Assembly: GCF_900103265.1 (NCBI RefSeq)
Contig: NZ_FMWX01000001.1
Location: 248,001 to 312,000 of the forward strand
Length of the DNA: 64,000 nucleotides
Source of the DNA: Sphingomonas sp. NFR15
GTDB lineage: Bacteria; Pseudomonadota; Alphaproteobacteria; Sphingomonadales; Sphingomonadaceae
Direction of reading: 5' to 3'
Below are positions 51,887 through 61,920 of this stretch, one piece after another. The notes beneath the pieces were generated by a model that was not told where the DNA came from, did no database searches, and saw nothing but the letters and a program-made list of their open reading frames with translations. The position numbers and the translations under genes were made by a program. Each line of letters begins with the position of its first letter. Position 1 is the first letter of the stretch.

Positions 51887-53152
51887 TCACCCCAGCGGCG
51901 CGTCGATCGAAACGGGCGGCACCGAAAACCACTTCGGACCGCCCGGGGTCATGTGGAAACAATCCTCGAGCCGGACGCCGAACTTGCCCGGCAGGTAAAG
52001 CCCCGGCTCATCGGAGAAGCACATGCCGGCGGCGAGCGGCATCGTCTCGCCGTGGACGAGGTTGACGGGCTCGTGCCCGTCGAGCCCGATCCCGTGGCCG
52101 GTGCGGTGCGACAGGCCCGGCATCCGGTAGCGCGGGCCATAGCCGAGGGTCTCGTAGAAGCCGCGCACCGCATCATCGACCGCGCCCGCCGGCGTGCCGA
52201 TCCGCGCCGCCGCGAACGCCTTGGCCTGGCCGGCGCGGACATGGTCCCAGACGGTGCGCTGGTCCTTGCTCGCGGTGCCGAACACGAAGGTGCGCGACAC
52301 ATCGGATTGATAGCCCTGAACGGTGCAGCCGCAATCCATCAGCACCACCTGCCCGTCCGCGACCACCTGCGGCGCACGGCTGCCGTGCGGATAGGCCGCC
52401 GCCTCGCCGATCAGCACCAGCGCGAATTCGGGATCGCCACCAAGCTTGCGGGTCGCGGCGTTCATCAGCGCGGCGATCTGCTCGCGCGTCATGCCTTTCT
52501 CGACGCGCGGATACACCCAACGATAGGCGGCGATCGTCACGTCGGTCGCACGCTGCATCAGCGCGATCTCGGGCGCGGTCTTGACCATCCGGCAGCCGCG
52601 CACGACCGGATTGGCCGAAACGATCCTGGCGTCGGGCATGGCGCGCGCGAGACCATCGACCGCGAAGTAGCGCACCGTCTCCTCGATGCCGACCGCGCGG
52701 CTGGCGAGACCACGCTCGCGTAGGAAGCCGGCGACGAGCTTGAGCGGGTCTTCGTCTTCCTGCCACACACGCACATCGCACGGAATGGCGAGCGTCTGGC
52801 GGACCGAGGGTTCCTCGAAGAACGGGGTGACGATGCACGGATCGCCCTCGGCCGGCAGGACCGCGGCGGTCAGCCGCTCGCTGCGATGCCATGCGACGCC
52901 GGTGAAATAGATCAGCGACGATCCTGCCTCGACCAGCACCGCGCCGATGCCGTTCGCCTTCATCAGCGCCTGCGCGCGTGCAACGCGGGCGAGCCGTTCG
53001 GCGGCCGATATCGGCGCCGCGTCCTTGGTGATGTCGGCGAGGCCGGCGAGATCTGGCTCGGCCGCGCGAACGGCATGCGCCGCGGCGAGCAAGGGCAACG
53101 CCCCCACCGTCTTCAACACTCCACGGCGGCCCAGGAAAATATTTTGCTGCAT
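51887..53152 (-). CDS. M24 family metallopeptidase (Xaa-Pro dipeptidase-like), exported
   Basis: The protein of about 421 residues has a Tat-like signal (GRRGVLKTVGALPLLAAAHA), an N-terminal creatinase-like domain and a pita-bread M24 domain. Metal ligands appear in order: VLMDCGCTVQGYQSDVSRTF (two aspartates), HRTGHGIGLDGHEPVN (histidine), FSDEPGLYL and RLEDCF (glutamates). It probably removes N-terminal residues before proline, in the periplasm. It is divergent from the cation symporter gene with a 74-nt gap, so peptide-derived amino acids might be its link to that transporter. Confidence 0.9.
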   Translation of the reverse strand: MQQNIFLGRRGVLKTVGALPLLAAAHAVRAAEPDLAGLADITKDAAPISAAERLARVARAQALMKANGIGAVLVEAGSSLIYFTGVAWHRSERLTAAVLPAEGDPCIVTPFFEEPSVRQTLAIPCDVRVWQEDEDPLKLVAGFLRERGLASRAVGIEETVRYFAVDGLARAMPDARIVSANPVVRGCRMVKTAPEIALMQRATDVTIAAYRWVYPRVEKGMTREQIAALMNAATRKLGGDPEFALVLIGEAAAYPHGSRAPQVVADGQVVLMDCGCTVQGYQSDVSRTFVFGTASKDQRTVWDHVRAGQAKAFAAARIGTPAGAVDDAVRGFYETLGYGPRYRMPGLSHRTGHGIGLDGHEPVNLVHGETMPLAAGMCFSDEPGLYLPGKFGVRLEDCFHMTPGGPKWFSVPPVSIDAPLG

Positions 53153-53226
53153 CGGAACCCGATAGGACGCTTGACGGCGCCGGGGCAATGCCCTTCGCTA
53201 TAGACGGGGCCAGCGGGAGAATAGAC

Positions 53227-54543
53227 TTGGCGAAGCGGTTGACGTGGTACATCCTCGGCGGGCTGGTGCTCGGCATCGTGCTCGGCTGGACGATCCACGC
53301 CGGTATTGATGACGGCTCACCCGACGCGGCCGCGCGGCTCAAGGGCATCGCCGGCTGGTTCTCGATCCTGACGACGGTGTTCCTGCGCCTCATCAAGATG
53401 ATCATCGCGCCCCTGGTGTTTTCGACGCTGGTCGTGGGTATCGCGCACATGGGGGATACCGGCGCGCTCGGGCGGGTCGGGTTGAAGTCGGTCGGGTGGT
53501 TCATCGGCGCCAGCCTGGTTTCGCTGACGCTCGGGCTGTTGCTGTTCCACCTCACCTCGGATTTCGGCGACACGCTCGGGCTCAGCCCGCATCTCACGCC
53601 GCCCCCGGTCAACGCCGCGGTCGGGCTCGACGCGAGCGGATTCGATGTCGCCAAGATCATCACGCATATCGTGCCGAGTTCGATCGTCGACGCGATGGCG
53701 ACCAACGAGATCCTCCAGATCGTGATCTTCTCGGCGTTCTTCGGTGTGGCGATCACCGCCGTCGGCGAGCGCGCGGCGCCGCTGGTTACGGCCGCCGAGG
53801 GGCTGGCCGCCGTGATGTTGCAGATCACCGATTACGTCATGCGGCTGGCGCCGATCGCGGTATTCTCGGCGATCACCGCCGCGCTGACCGAACATGGGCC
53901 GGGGCTGATCTTCAAGCTCGCCTATTTCATGGGCAGCGTCTATTTCGGGCTGGCGACTTTGTGGATCGTGCTCGGTGCGCTCGCGTTTGCGGTGATCGGC
54001 CGGCGCGCGGGGATGTTACTCCGCTACATCCGCGAACCGGCGCTGCTCGCCTTCTCGACCGCCTCATCCGAAGCGGCGTTCCCGCGCACGCTGGAAGCGC
54101 TCGACCGGTTCGGCGTGCCTGCCAAGATCGCCAGTTTCGTGCTGCCGCTCGGCTATTCGTTCAATCTCGACGGGTCGATGATGTACATGACGTTCGCGTC
54201 GCTGTTCATCGCCAAGGCCTATGGCATCCAGCTCACGCTGGGCACGCAGATCGCGATGCTGCTGACGCTGATGGTGACGTCGAAGGGGATCGCCGGCGTG
54301 CCGCGCGCGAGCCTCGTCGTGATCGCGGCGACGCTCGGTCAGTTCGGCATTCCGGAGGCGGGGCTGCTGCTCATCATCGGGGTCGACCAGTTCCTCGACA
54401 TGGGCCGCTCGGCGACCAACGTCGTCGGCAATGCGATCGCGGCGAGCGTGGTCGCGCGCTGGGAGGGCGATCTCGAGCCGCCCGCGCCGGCCGAGATCGA
54501 GCCGCCGCATGCGCCGAGCCACGGCTTCACGCGTCACGCGTAA
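53227..54543 (+). CDS. Dicarboxylate/amino acid:cation symporter (DAACS family)
   Basis: The protein of about 438 residues has eight membrane segments and the two re-entrant hairpins of the glutamate transporter fold. Signatures are TAFSTASSEAAFPRTL-like FSTASSEAAFPRT (serine-rich loop), FVLPLGYSFNLDGSMMYMTF and FLDMGRSATNVVGNAIAA. It carries glutamate, aspartate or C4-dicarboxylates with Na+ or H+. TTG 53227 is preferred because GGGAGA lies 6-8 nt upstream; an in-frame ATG at 53188 is possible. Its end overlaps the convergent GST gene by 10 nt. Confidence 0.92.
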   Translation: MAKRLTWYILGGLVLGIVLGWTIHAGIDDGSPDAAARLKGIAGWFSILTTVFLRLIKMIIAPLVFSTLVVGIAHMGDTGALGRVGLKSVGWFIGASLVSLTLGLLLFHLTSDFGDTLGLSPHLTPPPVNAAVGLDASGFDVAKIITHIVPSSIVDAMATNEILQIVIFSAFFGVAITAVGERAAPLVTAAEGLAAVMLQITDYVMRLAPIAVFSAITAALTEHGPGLIFKLAYFMGSVYFGLATLWIVLGALAFAVIGRRAGMLLRYIREPALLAFSTASSEAAFPRTLEALDRFGVPAKIASFVLPLGYSFNLDGSMMYMTFASLFIAKAYGIQLTLGTQIAMLLTLMVTSKGIAGVPRASLVVIAATLGQFGIPEAGLLLIIGVDQFLDMGRSATNVVGNAIAASVVARWEGDLEPPAPAEIEPPHAPSHGFTRHA

Positions 54544-55160
54544 GCGTAGGGCCCGCCTTTGGCGAGCGCGGCCTGATAGGCCGGGCGCGCGTGGATGCGA
54601 TCGAGCCAGGCGATCGTGGCGGGCCGCGACTCATCGAGTCCGGCGCGGCTGCGCGCGGCCTCGAGCGGGAAGCTCATCATCACGTCGGCGGCGGAGATCG
54701 TGTCGCCAGCAAACCACGGCTGCGTCGCGAGGACGGTTTCGACATAATCGAGATGCACATCGACCATCGGCCGGAATCGCCGACGCGCAGTGCGGCCGAA
54801 CAGCGGCACGCGGCCGAGCACGAGCAGCACGAACAGCGGCGGCATCAGCGAGCCTTCGGCATAGTGGAGGAACTGGCGGTAGCGCAGCGCCGCGTCGCGG
54901 TGTGCGGGGGCGGCGAACCGACCGTCGCCTTTTTCGACGAGATATTCGACGATCGCGCCGGTCTCGACGAGGATGCGGCCGTCGTCCTCGATCATCGGCG
55001 ACTTGCCGAGCGGGTGGAGGCGCTTGAGCGCTTCGGGCGCGAGCATCGTCTTGGGATCGCGGGCGTAGCGGCGGATTTCATAGGGCAGGCCCAGCTCTTC
55101 GAGCAGCCACAGGATGCGCTGCGAGCGGGAGTTCTCGAGATGGTGAACGGTGATCGTCAT
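54534..55160 (-). CDS. Glutathione S-transferase
   Basis: The 208-residue protein has an N-terminal thioredoxin-like domain (VHHLENSRSQRILWLLEELG; LHPLGKSPMIEDDGRILVET, with the cis-proline and glutathione-binding serine/glutamate loop) and an all-helical C-terminal domain (FAGDTISAADVMMSFPLEAA). The role is detoxification or redox; substrate unknown. ATG 55160 is preferred; ATG 55169 lies just upstream. Convergent with and overlapping the symporter gene. Confidence 0.9.
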   Translation of the reverse strand: MTITVHHLENSRSQRILWLLEELGLPYEIRRYARDPKTMLAPEALKRLHPLGKSPMIEDDGRILVETGAIVEYLVEKGDGRFAAPAHRDAALRYRQFLHYAEGSLMPPLFVLLVLGRVPLFGRTARRRFRPMVDVHLDYVETVLATQPWFAGDTISAADVMMSFPLEAARSRAGLDESRPATIAWLDRIHARPAYQAALAKGGPYAYA

Positions 55161-55202
55161 GAAACTCAAGCGCGGACGAAGGCGATCGGTTCCGGCATAC
55201 TG

Positions 55203-55229
55203 AAAGGCCCGCCACAGGGGCGGGCCTTT
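55203..55229 (-). terminator. Intrinsic terminator of recA
   Basis: AAAGGCCCGCC and GGCGGGCCTTT form an A/T-flanked 11-bp stem around a short loop. It lies 50 nt after the recA stop on the minus strand. Confidence 0.85.
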
Positions 55230-55281
55230 CCGGGCTTTGCGGCGTCTGGATGAACGCCGCTTCGAATTTCAGCAAGCTCGC

Positions 55282-56370
<1,089 letters not shown>

Positions 56371-56447
56371 GATAGCCTCCGTCGCTAAACCGATGTGCCC
56401 GCGCATTCAATGCGTGTTGGAAGCGACGTATCCTATTTGTTCTGCTG

Positions 56448-56462
56448 GAACAAGAGTGGAAC
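56448..56462 (-). promoter_or_regulatory. LexA/SOS box of recA
   Basis: Read on the minus strand the site is GTTC-CACTCTT-GTTC, an exact match to the alphaproteobacterial GTTC-N7-GTTC operator. Overlapping it is GTTC-N5-GAAC at 56439-56451. Confidence 0.85.
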
Positions 56463-56499
56463 GGTAGATTTGTTGGGCTGCGCATGGGCACGTGATCGA

Positions 56500-56605
56500 G
56501 GGATGACCGTGGCACGCCCCGCGACTTCGCTCAGGGCGGACGGGGTGGCGTGTTGCAGGTGTTCCGCCGCACACGCAGCGGCCCCGGCCTTCGCCGGGGT
56601 AACGG
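56500..56605. repeat. Degenerate half copies of repeat families A and B
   Basis: GACTTCGCTCAGGGCGGACG (family A half) is at about 56521-56540 and CCCCGGCCTTCGCCGGGG (family B half) at 56582-56599, between recA and the response regulator gene. Confidence 0.6.
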
Positions 56606-56607
56606 GT

Positions 56608-56961
56608 TTAGGCCAGTGCGTCCAGCGCCTTGCTCACCCCGTCCATCGTGAACGGTTTGGCGAGCGACGGGCGATCGTGAAAGCGTTCGGCGACGCTGTC
56701 GTGCGAGCCGCCGGTGGCGAAGACGAACGGGATGCCCGCCGCCGCGAGCGCGTCCGCGATCGGCAGGCTGGTTTCGCCGCCGCGCAGATTGAGATCGAGG
56801 ATCGCCGCGTCGATGCCGCCGGCTTCGATGAGACCCATCGCGACCGACACGCAATCGGCGGTGCCGACCGGAACCTTGTCGAGAACCTCGAGAAAATCCT
56901 CGAGCATCATCGCGATCAGGGGTTCGTCCTCGACGATCAGGATATTGCGGGGTGCGGTCAT
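56608..56961 (-). CDS. Single-domain response regulator
   Basis: The 117-residue protein is a stand-alone receiver domain: ILIVEDEPLIAMMLEDFL (acidic pocket), the phosphoacceptor aspartate in AAILDLNLRGGE, FATGG (conserved Thr) and LAKPF (conserved Lys). It has no output domain, so it would relay phosphate or bind a partner. It starts 16 nt after the CckA-type kinase gene on the same strand, which suggests it is a phosphorelay partner (inference). Confidence 0.88.
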   Translation of the reverse strand: MTAPRNILIVEDEPLIAMMLEDFLEVLDKVPVGTADCVSVAMGLIEAGGIDAAILDLNLRGGETSLPIADALAAAGIPFVFATGGSHDSVAERFHDRPSLAKPFTMDGVSKALDALA

Positions 56962-56977
56962 GACGGGTCCATAACCA

Positions 56978-59392
56978 TCAACTCGCGTCCGCGCCAAGCC
57001 CTTTCGCCCCCATCATCGCGCGCACCGCCTCGGCAAGTTGCTGCACGGAAAAGGGTTTGGCGAGGAAGGCCACGTTTTCGAGGTCGATCGACTTGCGCAA
57101 CGTCTCCTCGGCATAGCCCGACATGAACAGGATCGGCAGGTCGGGATAAAGTTTGCGGGCGTGGCGCACCATCGTCGGGCCGTCCATCAGCGGCATCATC
57201 ACGTCGGAGACGAGCAGATCGGGGCGCGGGTGGCTGGCGAGCAGTTCGAGCGCCGCCTCGCCATGCTCGGCACCGAGCACGGTATAACCCTGCCGGGTGA
57301 GCGCGCGTTCGGCGACGGCGCGGACCATGTCCTCGTCCTCGACGAGCAGAATCGTGCCGCTGCCCCACAGATCGAGCGGCTTGCCCGGCGGCGCGATCAC
57401 CGGATCGGCGACGGGCGCGGACGCGGTATGGACGGGGAGATAGATGCTGAACACCGCCCCCTGCCCGGGCTTCGAATCGGCGAAGATGTAGCCGCCTGAT
57501 TGCTTGACGATGCCGTACACGGTCGAAAGACCGAGCCCGGTGCCCTTCCCGACATCCTTGGTGGTGAAGAACGGTTCGAAAATCTTGGGCAGAACATCGG
57601 GCGGAATGCCGGCACCGTTATCGGACACCTCCAGACCGACATAATCGCCGACCGGCAGGATATCCGAGCCCATTCGCCGCACGTCGCTCGCCGTCATCGC
57701 GAAGGTGCGGATCGAGAGCACCGCGCCGCCCTTGGGCGGCTTGGCAAGCATCGCATCGCGCGCATTGACGGCGAGATTGACGACCACCTGTTCGAGCTGC
57801 CCCGGATCAGCACGCACCGGCGCGAGATTGCGGCCATGCTTCACCTTGAGCGTGATGCTCTCGCCGAGCAGCCGCTTGAGCAGTTGCGATACCTCCGAGA
57901 CGACGTCGGGCAGTTGCAGCACCTGCGGGCGCAGCGTCTGCTGGCGCGAGAAAGCGAGCAACTGCCGGGTGAGCGAGGCGGCGCGGTTCGAATTGGCGCG
58001 GACCTGCTGGATGTCGTCATAGTCGCTGTCGCCGGGCGAATGGCGCATCAGCATCAGATCGCAGTGGCCGATGATCGCGGTGAGGATGTTGTTGAAATCA
58101 TGCGCGACGCCACCGGCGAGCTGGCCGACCGCCTGCATCTTGGTGGCCTGCGCCACTTCGCGCTTGAGCCGGGTCTCCTCGCCATTGTCCTTGAGGCTCA
58201 GCAGCACCGCCGCATCGCCCAAGCCCCGCGCGCCGGCGATCGACAGCGCGACCGGCTCGTCGGGGTGATCCTTGAGACGGATGGCGAGATCGGTCGAATG
58301 GGTCGCGCCGCTCGCGAAACGGCGCACCGCATCCGCGAGGACACCCTTGTCCTCGCGCACGACGAGATCGCCCGGATAGACCGGCGGCGCGGCGGGATCG
58401 ACCAAGGCGGCGCGCGCGAACGACTCGTTCATCTGGAGGAACCGCCCGTCGTTGCCGACCAGCGCGACGCCGAACGGCATCAGCGCGACGAGCGTCTGGA
58501 CGTGCGCGCTGGCGCTCGCGCCGACGGCGGGCGCGCCGCTCTGCTCCTCATCGATCAGCGCGACCAGCATCGGCGCGTCGTCACCCTCGACGAAGGGGAT
58601 CTGCAAGACGCGCAGCGGGTTCTTGAGCATCCCCTCACGCTCGAAACGCACGAGGCCGCGCTCGTCGGTGATGAGGAAGCGCGCGAAGTCGCGGCCGGTG
58701 ATCGCGGCATCGGCATGCCCCATCGCGCGCGCGCGCAGCACGCTGTTGGCGGCGATGACCCGGCCGTCATGCCCGATCAGCGTGACCATGATGCCAGCGC
58801 GGCCGAATTGTTCGCCGATACGCCCGGCCACCAGTTCCTCGACGGTGGCGGCGAGATTGACCCGCATGGTCTGGCGGAAGCGCCACACGAGCAGATCCCC
58901 GTCCTCGCCCGCGCAGGCGATATCCGCGACGACACTGGCGCCGCGCGTGACCAGCCGGTCGAGCGTGGCGGTGCCGTCCCGCCAGGCGCGGCGCCCGGCG
59001 ACTCCGATCCGCTCGGCCCCGTCGCCGTCGAACGGCAGACCGGGCGGGGTCGGGAAGCCGCCGAACAGCGCTTCATAGTGATCGTTGGCGCAGACCAGCC
59101 GCCCCGCCCGATCGGTGACCGCGACCGCATCGGCGCTGGCGGCGGCGAGCGTGCGCGCGAGCGCCCAATCGGGTTCGGCGCCCTCGCCCGCGCTGGACGG
59201 GAACAGGCGCCGGAAGACGATCATCCCGCCGCCCCCGACGATCGCGGTGGCGAGGAAGGCGGCAGCGATGGTGATGTTGCCGAGCAGCCCGAGGATCACC
59301 AGCGCGGCGGCTATGCCGGTGGCGCCGGCGATCAGCGCCGCGTCGCGGGTTGGGTTCGAGTCGGCGGACTTGAGGATAGGAAGGCTGGCCAT
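56978..59392 (-). CDS. cckA: Hybrid sensor histidine kinase CckA
   Basis: The 804-residue protein has two N-terminal membrane helices (AGATGIAAALVILGLLGNIT and AAFLATAIVGGGGMIVF), PAS domains (DRAGRLVCANDHYEALFGG and ALVGNDGRFLQMNESF), a HisKA domain with the phosphoacceptor histidine in GQLAGGVAHDFNNILTAIIG, a HATPase domain and a C-terminal receiver with aspartate in LLVSDVMMPLMDG. This is the CckA architecture that feeds ChpT and CtrA in alphaproteobacteria. ATG 59392 is preferred, with AAGGA five bases upstream. A receiver-only protein follows. Confidence 0.93.
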   Translation of the reverse strand: MASLPILKSADSNPTRDAALIAGATGIAAALVILGLLGNITIAAAFLATAIVGGGGMIVFRRLFPSSAGEGAEPDWALARTLAAASADAVAVTDRAGRLVCANDHYEALFGGFPTPPGLPFDGDGAERIGVAGRRAWRDGTATLDRLVTRGASVVADIACAGEDGDLLVWRFRQTMRVNLAATVEELVAGRIGEQFGRAGIMVTLIGHDGRVIAANSVLRARAMGHADAAITGRDFARFLITDERGLVRFEREGMLKNPLRVLQIPFVEGDDAPMLVALIDEEQSGAPAVGASASAHVQTLVALMPFGVALVGNDGRFLQMNESFARAALVDPAAPPVYPGDLVVREDKGVLADAVRRFASGATHSTDLAIRLKDHPDEPVALSIAGARGLGDAAVLLSLKDNGEETRLKREVAQATKMQAVGQLAGGVAHDFNNILTAIIGHCDLMLMRHSPGDSDYDDIQQVRANSNRAASLTRQLLAFSRQQTLRPQVLQLPDVVSEVSQLLKRLLGESITLKVKHGRNLAPVRADPGQLEQVVVNLAVNARDAMLAKPPKGGAVLSIRTFAMTASDVRRMGSDILPVGDYVGLEVSDNGAGIPPDVLPKIFEPFFTTKDVGKGTGLGLSTVYGIVKQSGGYIFADSKPGQGAVFSIYLPVHTASAPVADPVIAPPGKPLDLWGSGTILLVEDEDMVRAVAERALTRQGYTVLGAEHGEAALELLASHPRPDLLVSDVMMPLMDGPTMVRHARKLYPDLPILFMSGYAEETLRKSIDLENVAFLAKPFSVQQLAEAVRAMMGAKGLGADAS

Positions 59393-59472
59393 TCTTATCC
59401 TTCTTTGGCTAGGGTTGGGCTGCGAGGCTATCACATATCGGCGTGCGATGATCAGTCGCTGCCAATACAACT

Positions 59473-59682
59473 CCGTTCGTGCTGAGTAGCCGCCGAGTAG
59501 CCTGCGCAGCAGGCATATCGAGGTGGCGTATCGAAGCACACGCCCCGCGCGCAACCTGTGGTTCGATACGATGAGCAGGTCGGATCATCCCCCAGATGAT
59601 CCTGAACATGCCGGGGGCATGTTCACCTGCTCATTTCGATACCGGCCTTCGGCCCTACTCGATCTCTACTCAGCACGAACGG
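59473..59682. repeat. Large branched palindromic repeat (family A derivative)
   Basis: Outer arms CCGTTCGTGCTGAGTAG (59473-59489) and CTACTCAGCACGAACGG (59666-59682) are perfectly complementary. Inside, 59571-59634 forms a three-way junction: ATGAGCAGGT/ACCTGCTCAT encloses GGATCAT-N7-ATGATCC and GAACATGCC-N3-GGCATGTTC, with almost no unpaired bases. A further hairpin GCCTGC-GCA-GCAGGC is at about 59500. This fills most of the 434-nt spacer upstream of cckA. Confidence 0.85.
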
Positions 59683-59715
59683 GTGAATGGATCGTCACCC
59701 GATTTTTTTAACTTG

Positions 59716-59800
59716 GTTCCCCCGCGAAAGCGGGAGTCCAGAGTAGCAAGAACCGTAGATCGTGTTCTGCTTGGCTCTGGGTTCCCGCTTTCGCGGGAAC
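59716..59800. repeat. Family C inverted repeat pair
   Basis: GTTCCCCCGCGAAAGCGGGA continuing GTCCAGAG pairs with GCTCTGGGTTCCCGCTTTCG continuing CGGGAAC. Similar to 13046-13127. It lies just after the M13 peptidase stop. Confidence 0.85.
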
Positions 59801-59826
59801 GCCGGATTGGGATACGTTACGTCCTG

Positions 59827-61875
59827 CTACCAGATCCGCACGCGCTGTTCGGGCGTGAGGTACAGTTTCTGGCCCGGCTTGGGCTTGAACGCGCCATACC
59901 ACGGATCGAGGTTGCGCACGATGTTTCCGCGCTGTTCGGACGGGCTGTGCGGATCGGTGAGCAACCGCTGGCGCAGATTCGCCTCGCGATAGTTGCGCCG
60001 CCACACTTGCGCCCAGCCGAGATAGAAGCGCTGGTCGGCGCTGAACCCGTCGATCACCGGCGGCGCCTTCCCGGCGAGCGAGGCGCGATAGGCATCGTAG
60101 GCGATCGTCAGCCCGCCGAGATCGGCGGTGTTCTCGCCGAGCGTGAGGTGGCCGTTGAGGTGCACGCCCGGCAACGGCTCATAGGCGTCATATTCCTTGG
60201 CCAGCGCCTCGGTGCGCGCGTTGAACGCCGAGACGTCGGCGGGCGTCCACCAGCTCGCGAGCTGACCGTGTTCGTTGTACTTGGCGCCCTGATCGTCGAA
60301 ATGATGCGTCAGTTCGTGGCCGATCACCGCGCCGATGCCGCCATAATTCACCGCCGGATCGGCAGCGGGATCGAAGAACGGCGGCTGGAGGATCGCGGCC
60401 GGGAAGACGATCTCGACCATCGGCGGGTTGGCGTAGGCGTTGACCTCCATCGGCGTCATCCCCCACTCCCAGCGCTGGATCGGCTTGCCGAGATGGCCGA
60501 CGTTATAGGCGTGGCTGAATGCATTGGCGCGCCATGCGTTGCCGAACGCGTCGCCCGCCGTGATGGTGAGGCCGCTGTAATCCTTCCACTGGCTCGGATA
60601 GCCGATCTTGGGGGTGAAGGCGGCGAGCTTGGCATGGGCGCGGCGCTTGGTCTCGGGTGTCATCCAATCGAGCTTGTCGATGCGCGCGTCCATCGCGGCG
60701 ATGATGTTGTGGACGAGCGCATCGGCCGCCGCCTTGGTCTCGGGCGGGAAATATTTGGCGACGTAGAGCTTGCTGATCTCGTCATCGATCGCGCCGGTGG
60801 TGAATTGCACCGCGCGCTTCCACCGCGCCTCCTGCTCGGGCGTGCCCGACAGGATGGTGCCGTAGAAAGCGAAATGCGCGTCGTCGAACGCCTTGGGGAG
60901 TACGTCGGCATAGGCATCGAGCGAGCGGACCAGCAGTTGATCGCGCAGCACGCCGAGCGGCGCGGCGGCGATCAGCTTGGCGATACCGGTGACGGCGCTC
61001 GGCTGCGCGACGATGACGCTATCGACCGGCGCGCCGATGACGGCGAAATACGTGGCGAAATCGAATCCCGGCGCGGACTTGGCGAGCGCGGCGACGGTGA
61101 GCTTGTTGTAGGTCTTGTCGGCGTCGCGGCTTTCGGTGCGGGTCCAGCTTATCGTGGCGATCTGGGTCTCATAATCGACGATCGCCTTGGCGCGGCCCTC
61201 GGCATTGGGCTCGCCGGCGAGCGTGAGCATCTTGGCGATGTGCGTCTGATACGCGGCTTTGGCCTCGGCGAGTTTGGCATCCTTGCTCAGATAATAATCG
61301 CGATCGGGCAGGCCCAGCCCCGATTGCTGAAGGCCCAGCGCATAGACTTCGGGGTTCTTGTCGTCCTGATTGACGCCGCTCGCGAACGGACCGTCGATGC
61401 CGGCGCGGGCGGCCTCCGCAACTAGCGCCGCATAGCCGCCGCGCGTGGCGAGCGCCTTGATCTTGCCGAGCCACGGCTGGATCGGCGCGAGGCCCTTGGC
61501 GTCGATCGCGGGCCGATCGAGGAAGGTGGCGTAGGCGGTGCCGATCTTCGAGGCCGGGTCTTTCGCGGCAGCTTCGAGGATGCCGCGCGTGCGCGCCTCG
61601 GACAGGTCGGAGAGCAGGTTGAACGACCCGTAGTTCGATTTGTCGGCCGGGATCGGCGTGGTCTTGGCCCAGGTGCCGTTGCCGTAGCGGTAGAAATCGT
61701 CGCCGGGCGCGACCGAGCGGTCCATCCCCGCCTCATCGAAGCCGAAGGTGCCGAACTGCGGCTTGGCGCCCGGCGCGGCGGCGGGAGCCGCGGTCTGGCT
61801 GGCGACCGGGCTGAGCGCGAAGCCGGCCAGGATCGTGGCGGACAGCAGCGCCGCGAGGGTAGAGGATCTGAACAT
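59827..61875 (-). CDS. pepO: M13 family metalloendopeptidase (neprilysin/PepO-like)
   Basis: The 682-residue exported zinc peptidase has a signal peptide (FRSSTLAALLSATILAGFAL), an N-terminal M13 domain (FGFDEAGMDRSVAPGDDFYR; NGTWAKTTPIPADKSNYGSF), and the zinc site VIGHELTHHFDDQGAKYN (HExxH) with the third ligand in GENTADLGGLTIAYDAY. The C-terminal GTVRNLDPWY-like region and the CRVW-type end are varied to RVRIW. It degrades oligopeptides in the periplasm. Confidence 0.94.
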   Translation of the reverse strand: MFRSSTLAALLSATILAGFALSPVASQTAAPAAAPGAKPQFGTFGFDEAGMDRSVAPGDDFYRYGNGTWAKTTPIPADKSNYGSFNLLSDLSEARTRGILEAAAKDPASKIGTAYATFLDRPAIDAKGLAPIQPWLGKIKALATRGGYAALVAEAARAGIDGPFASGVNQDDKNPEVYALGLQQSGLGLPDRDYYLSKDAKLAEAKAAYQTHIAKMLTLAGEPNAEGRAKAIVDYETQIATISWTRTESRDADKTYNKLTVAALAKSAPGFDFATYFAVIGAPVDSVIVAQPSAVTGIAKLIAAAPLGVLRDQLLVRSLDAYADVLPKAFDDAHFAFYGTILSGTPEQEARWKRAVQFTTGAIDDEISKLYVAKYFPPETKAAADALVHNIIAAMDARIDKLDWMTPETKRRAHAKLAAFTPKIGYPSQWKDYSGLTITAGDAFGNAWRANAFSHAYNVGHLGKPIQRWEWGMTPMEVNAYANPPMVEIVFPAAILQPPFFDPAADPAVNYGGIGAVIGHELTHHFDDQGAKYNEHGQLASWWTPADVSAFNARTEALAKEYDAYEPLPGVHLNGHLTLGENTADLGGLTIAYDAYRASLAGKAPPVIDGFSADQRFYLGWAQVWRRNYREANLRQRLLTDPHSPSEQRGNIVRNLDPWYGAFKPKPGQKLYLTPEQRVRIW

Positions 61876-61920
61876 GACGCACCCCGAAAAACCGTTTGGA
61901 TGCGGTGTTCTACGCGAATG

